From the NCBI GenBank assembly GCA_903916205.1, contig CAIWVX010000177.1:1-10849 (forward strand): a stretch of 10,849 nt of DNA. The letters are read 5' to 3'. The position numbers were made by a program, and so were the translations under genes. Shown piece after piece: positions 9,335 to 10,849 of this stretch. A model generated the notes under the pieces. That model was not told the origin of the DNA. It ran no database searches and saw nothing but the letters and a program-made list of their open reading frames with translations. Source of the stretch: an uncultured beta proteobacterium (GTDB lineage: Bacteria; Pseudomonadota; Gammaproteobacteria; Burkholderiales; Rhodocyclaceae). The stretch's first letter is position 1, and every line of letters starts with the position of its first letter.

Positions 9335-10132
9335 TTATTCATGCCGTCGGTAGGCCAAGCCCAGCATCACTATCCCGAGAAGAATCATCGGTAGAGAGAG
9401 CCATTGGCCCATGCTGATTACTTCTGAGAGGCCGAAGATACCGGCATCGGGCGTACGAAAATATTCAGCCAGAAAACGGAAACTGCCGTAGCCCACCAGA
9501 AAAAAACCTGAAACTGCGCCGCGCGGACGCGAGCGTGAGGAGAAAATCCATAGGGCAAAAAACAATAAAACGCCTTCCATTCCAGCCTGATAGAGCTGGG
9601 AAGGGTGGCGAGGCAAAGGGTCAACATGAGGAAAAACCATCGCCCAAGGCAAATCGGAATCACACACCCGCCCCCATAATTCCCCGTTGATAAAATTACC
9701 GATGCGCCCGCTAGCCAATCCAAGAGGCACCAGCGGCGCGATGAAATCGGTCAGGTCAAGCCAGATTCGACGCGTCTTGCGGGCATAAAGCCACATCGCC
9801 ACCAACACTCCGATAAACCCTCCGTGGAAGGACATGCCGCCCTTCCACACGGCAAAGACGTCAAGCGGATGGCTGAAATAGTAGCCCGGTTCATAAAACA
9901 GTACTTGCCCCAGACGTCCGCCCAAAATAACGCCAAGCACTCCGTAAAAAAGCAGATCGTCAAGCTGCTCTACATGCCAGCCCGCTTGCCTAAACTTGGG
10001 ATGCGTCTCAATACGACGCTTACCTAACCACCAGAACTGGAAAAAAGCCACCAGATACATTAGTCCATACCAATGAATCGACAGCGGACCAAGTTTGATC
10101 GCAACAGGATCGAATTGAGGGTAAATCAACAT
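9335..10132 (-). CDS. lgt: Prolipoprotein diacylglyceryl transferase Lgt
   Basis: This 265-residue inner-membrane enzyme transfers a diacylglyceryl group from phosphatidylglycerol to the lipobox cysteine of prelipoproteins, the first step of bacterial lipoprotein maturation. The Lgt signature [15 protein letters not shown] is present at residues 141-155, with Arg143, Asn146 and Gly154 at the E. coli numbering. Tyr26 and His103 (in MSFHGGFIG) are also at the numbers of functionally important E. coli residues. Seven or so hydrophobic segments are spread along the chain. I start at the ATG at 10130-10132, giving the usual [21 protein letters not shown]-terminus; an in-frame TTG at 10147 would add five residues but has no ribosome binding site. 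The true start has only a weak one. It ends 86 bases before ovoA, on the same strand, but is a housekeeping gene with no evident link to it. Confidence 0.96.
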   Translation of the reverse strand: MLIYPQFDPVAIKLGPLSIHWYGLMYLVAFFQFWWLGKRRIETHPKFRQAGWHVEQLDDLLFYGVLGVILGGRLGQVLFYEPGYYFSHPLDVFAVWKGGMSFHGGFIGVLVAMWLYARKTRRIWLDLTDFIAPLVPLGLASGRIGNFINGELWGRVCDSDLPWAMVFPHVDPLPRHPSQLYQAGMEGVLLFFALWIFSSRSRPRGAVSGFFLVGYGSFRFLAEYFRTPDAGIFGLSEVISMGQWLSLPMILLGIVMLGLAYRRHE

Positions 10133-10147
10133 GGTGAACGTAAACAA

Positions 10148-10396
10148 AGATTTGAATGATACAGGCTTACGTGTACATCACAAGTTTCAGCCTTGTCCAA
10201 TGAGGTATAGGCCTGAATGAATGAAAGAAATTACGAAAGAATTGAGGTATGGGTTGATCATTGCAACGAGGGTAATCAACATGATTGAAGTACGACTGAC
10301 TACGAAATTGCACAGATCGAGCATTTTCTTAGCCCGAATTTCTCACAAAAGTGAGCGAATATCGTTTAACCATTTGATACAATTGGTTTTCCTCAA
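10148..10396. other. Non-coding region upstream of lgt with small repeats
   Basis: No gene is supported here. Visible structure is limited. TGAGGTATAGG at 10201-10211 recurs with one change as TGAGGTATGGG at 10243-10253, 42 bases apart (about four helical turns). GTTGAT at 10253-10258 is inverted as ATCAAC at 10275-10280. A short hairpin CTCAC-AAAA-GTGAG lies at 10342-10355. The region presumably holds the lgt promoter and perhaps one for something to the right. Confidence 0.4.
10156..10183 (-). promoter_or_regulatory. Candidate sigma70 promoter of lgt
   Basis: Minus-strand TATCAT at 10156-10161 (five of six to the -10 consensus) lies 16 bases downstream of TTGTGA at 10178-10183 (four of six to the -35). 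The -10 is 24 bases from the lgt start codon. Spacing and position are reasonable, but the match is only moderate. Confidence 0.3.
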
Positions 10397-10711
10397 ATGA
10401 CGCTTCGTAAGAAGCCTAAACGAGACTGCTCATGGACAATTCTATCCCAACCCAGCTTCGTTTTACCTCCAGTGCCGGATTTACGGCAGGTCAATTGCAC
10501 GAATCTTATAGAAAACCGAGTGGTTTTTCGCGGTAGGCGCTTACCCCAAATTCCGCGATTGAAATTCTCCCAGCCTATCGGACGATATTTTTTTACATTT
10601 TTGATGCGGAAACCAAAGGAACGAGAGGTTGCCGAGTCGTCGAGTCGACACCGATACGGTTGTTTGCATGGCATTCGGGTAATTCGGCAAATTTTGCACG
10701 AACCCACTTAA
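10397..10711 (+). CDS. Doubtful 104-residue basic ORF of unknown nature
   Basis: An ATG-started frame of 104 codons starts MTLRKKPKRDCSW, ends with TAA at 10709-10711 and stops one base before a terminator-like hairpin. The product is rich in arginine and lysine and I do not recognise it. The case against it is substantial: there is no Shine-Dalgarno sequence before the ATG, and the opposite strand is also open over nearly the same span (10393-10707). A second plus-strand frame offers a 34-codon ORF starting MDNSIPTQLRFTSS at 10432. The stretch could be a degraded gene or insertion sequence fragment, a transcribed RNA, or chance. Confidence 0.15.
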   Translation: MTLRKKPKRDCSWTILSQPSFVLPPVPDLRQVNCTNLIENRVVFRGRRLPQIPRLKFSQPIGRYFFTFLMRKPKEREVAESSSRHRYGCLHGIRVIRQILHEPT

Positions 10712-10727
10712 GCGCACCGGGGTGCGC
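10712..10727 (+). terminator. Terminator-like hairpin
   Basis: GCGCAC (10712-10717) pairs with GTGCGC (10722-10727) around a CGGG tetraloop, and is followed on the plus strand by CTTGTTGTTG, which is T-rich enough to suggest an intrinsic terminator reading rightward. On the minus strand the following sequence has no T run. It directly follows the stop of the doubtful ORF at 10397-10711. Confidence 0.4.
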
Positions 10728-10756
10728 CTTGTTGTTGCCGAGCGGTTCCCCGCTGT

Positions 10757-10849
10757 TTACGGAGACATGGCTTGGGCCAGCATGAAGCTCCTCGCCCGGA
10801 TCGCACTGAATAAATCAATCGCCTCGGTGGCGATCTTTAACACCCATGC
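10757..10849 (-). CDS. Possible C-terminal end of a gene running off the right edge
   Basis: On the minus strand a frame is open from the window edge to a TAA at 10757-10759, giving 30 residues that end SFMLAQAMSP. The alternation of charged and hydrophobic residues (LKIATEAIDLFSAIRAR) looks like an amphipathic helix of a real protein. The opposite strand is also open to the edge in one frame, starting at an ATG near 10767 (MAWASMKLLARIAL), so the direction is uncertain. Thirty codons are too few to name or confirm anything. Confidence 0.15.
   Translation of the reverse strand, partial: AWVLKIATEAIDLFSAIRARSFMLAQAMSP

Noticed and set aside
10133..10147. An upstream TTG start for lgt
   Set aside because: It adds five residues not usual for Lgt and has no ribosome binding site; numbering from the ATG at 10132 lines up exactly with the E. 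coli key residues.
10432..10536. A 34-codon ORF (MDNSIPTQLRFTSS start) considered as a transposase N-terminus fragment
   Set aside because: The start vaguely recalls transposase N-termini, but I could find no continuing homologous frame or convincing terminal repeats, so no family was assigned.

Overview
The window looks like the chromosome of a Gram-negative proteobacterium, most likely a betaproteobacterium. The reasons are a TctA/TctB-type transporter, a LysR-type OxyR with the two-cysteine switch, a standard proteobacterial Lgt, and the general protein style. This taxonomic call is from protein resemblance only; no rRNA or other marker gene is present. Most of the window is ordinary chromosomal coding sequence and I see no intact mobile element, CRISPR array, tRNA or rRNA.

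Layout. Bases 1-1834 (+) hold the end of tctB and a complete tctA, the membrane subunits of a tripartite tricarboxylate-type transporter. oxyR follows on the minus strand (1864-2772), end to end with tctA. An AT-rich divergent regulatory region separates oxyR from katG (3072-5258, +). A strong hairpin follows katG, and then a short relic of the C-terminus of a different, monofunctional catalase (about 5319-5479, with a one-base deletion). dps (5564-6058, +) comes next. On the minus strand, reading from right to left, are lgt (9335-10132), ovoA (7125-9248), a 48-residue small ORF (6986-7132) and nfo (6159-6992). The last 700 bases (10148-10849) hold no gene I can name, only a basic 104-codon ORF of doubtful reality, a terminator-like hairpin and possibly the tail of a gene running off the edge.

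How the genes fit together. From 1.86 to 9.25 kb the window is an oxidative-stress neighbourhood: the peroxide sensor OxyR, the peroxide-removing KatG, the iron-sequestering Dps, the AP endonuclease Nfo for oxidised DNA, and OvoA, which makes the redox thiol ovothiol A. The most notable points are the catalase relic between katG and dps, which suggests that katG took over from an older catalase gene at this locus; the tightly overlapping ovoA-small ORF-nfo arrangement, which implies a thiol-biosynthesis and DNA-repair operon with an undescribed small member; and a near-identical 13-base ATAGGCTAA-type sequence between oxyR and katG and again upstream of dps, a candidate shared operator.
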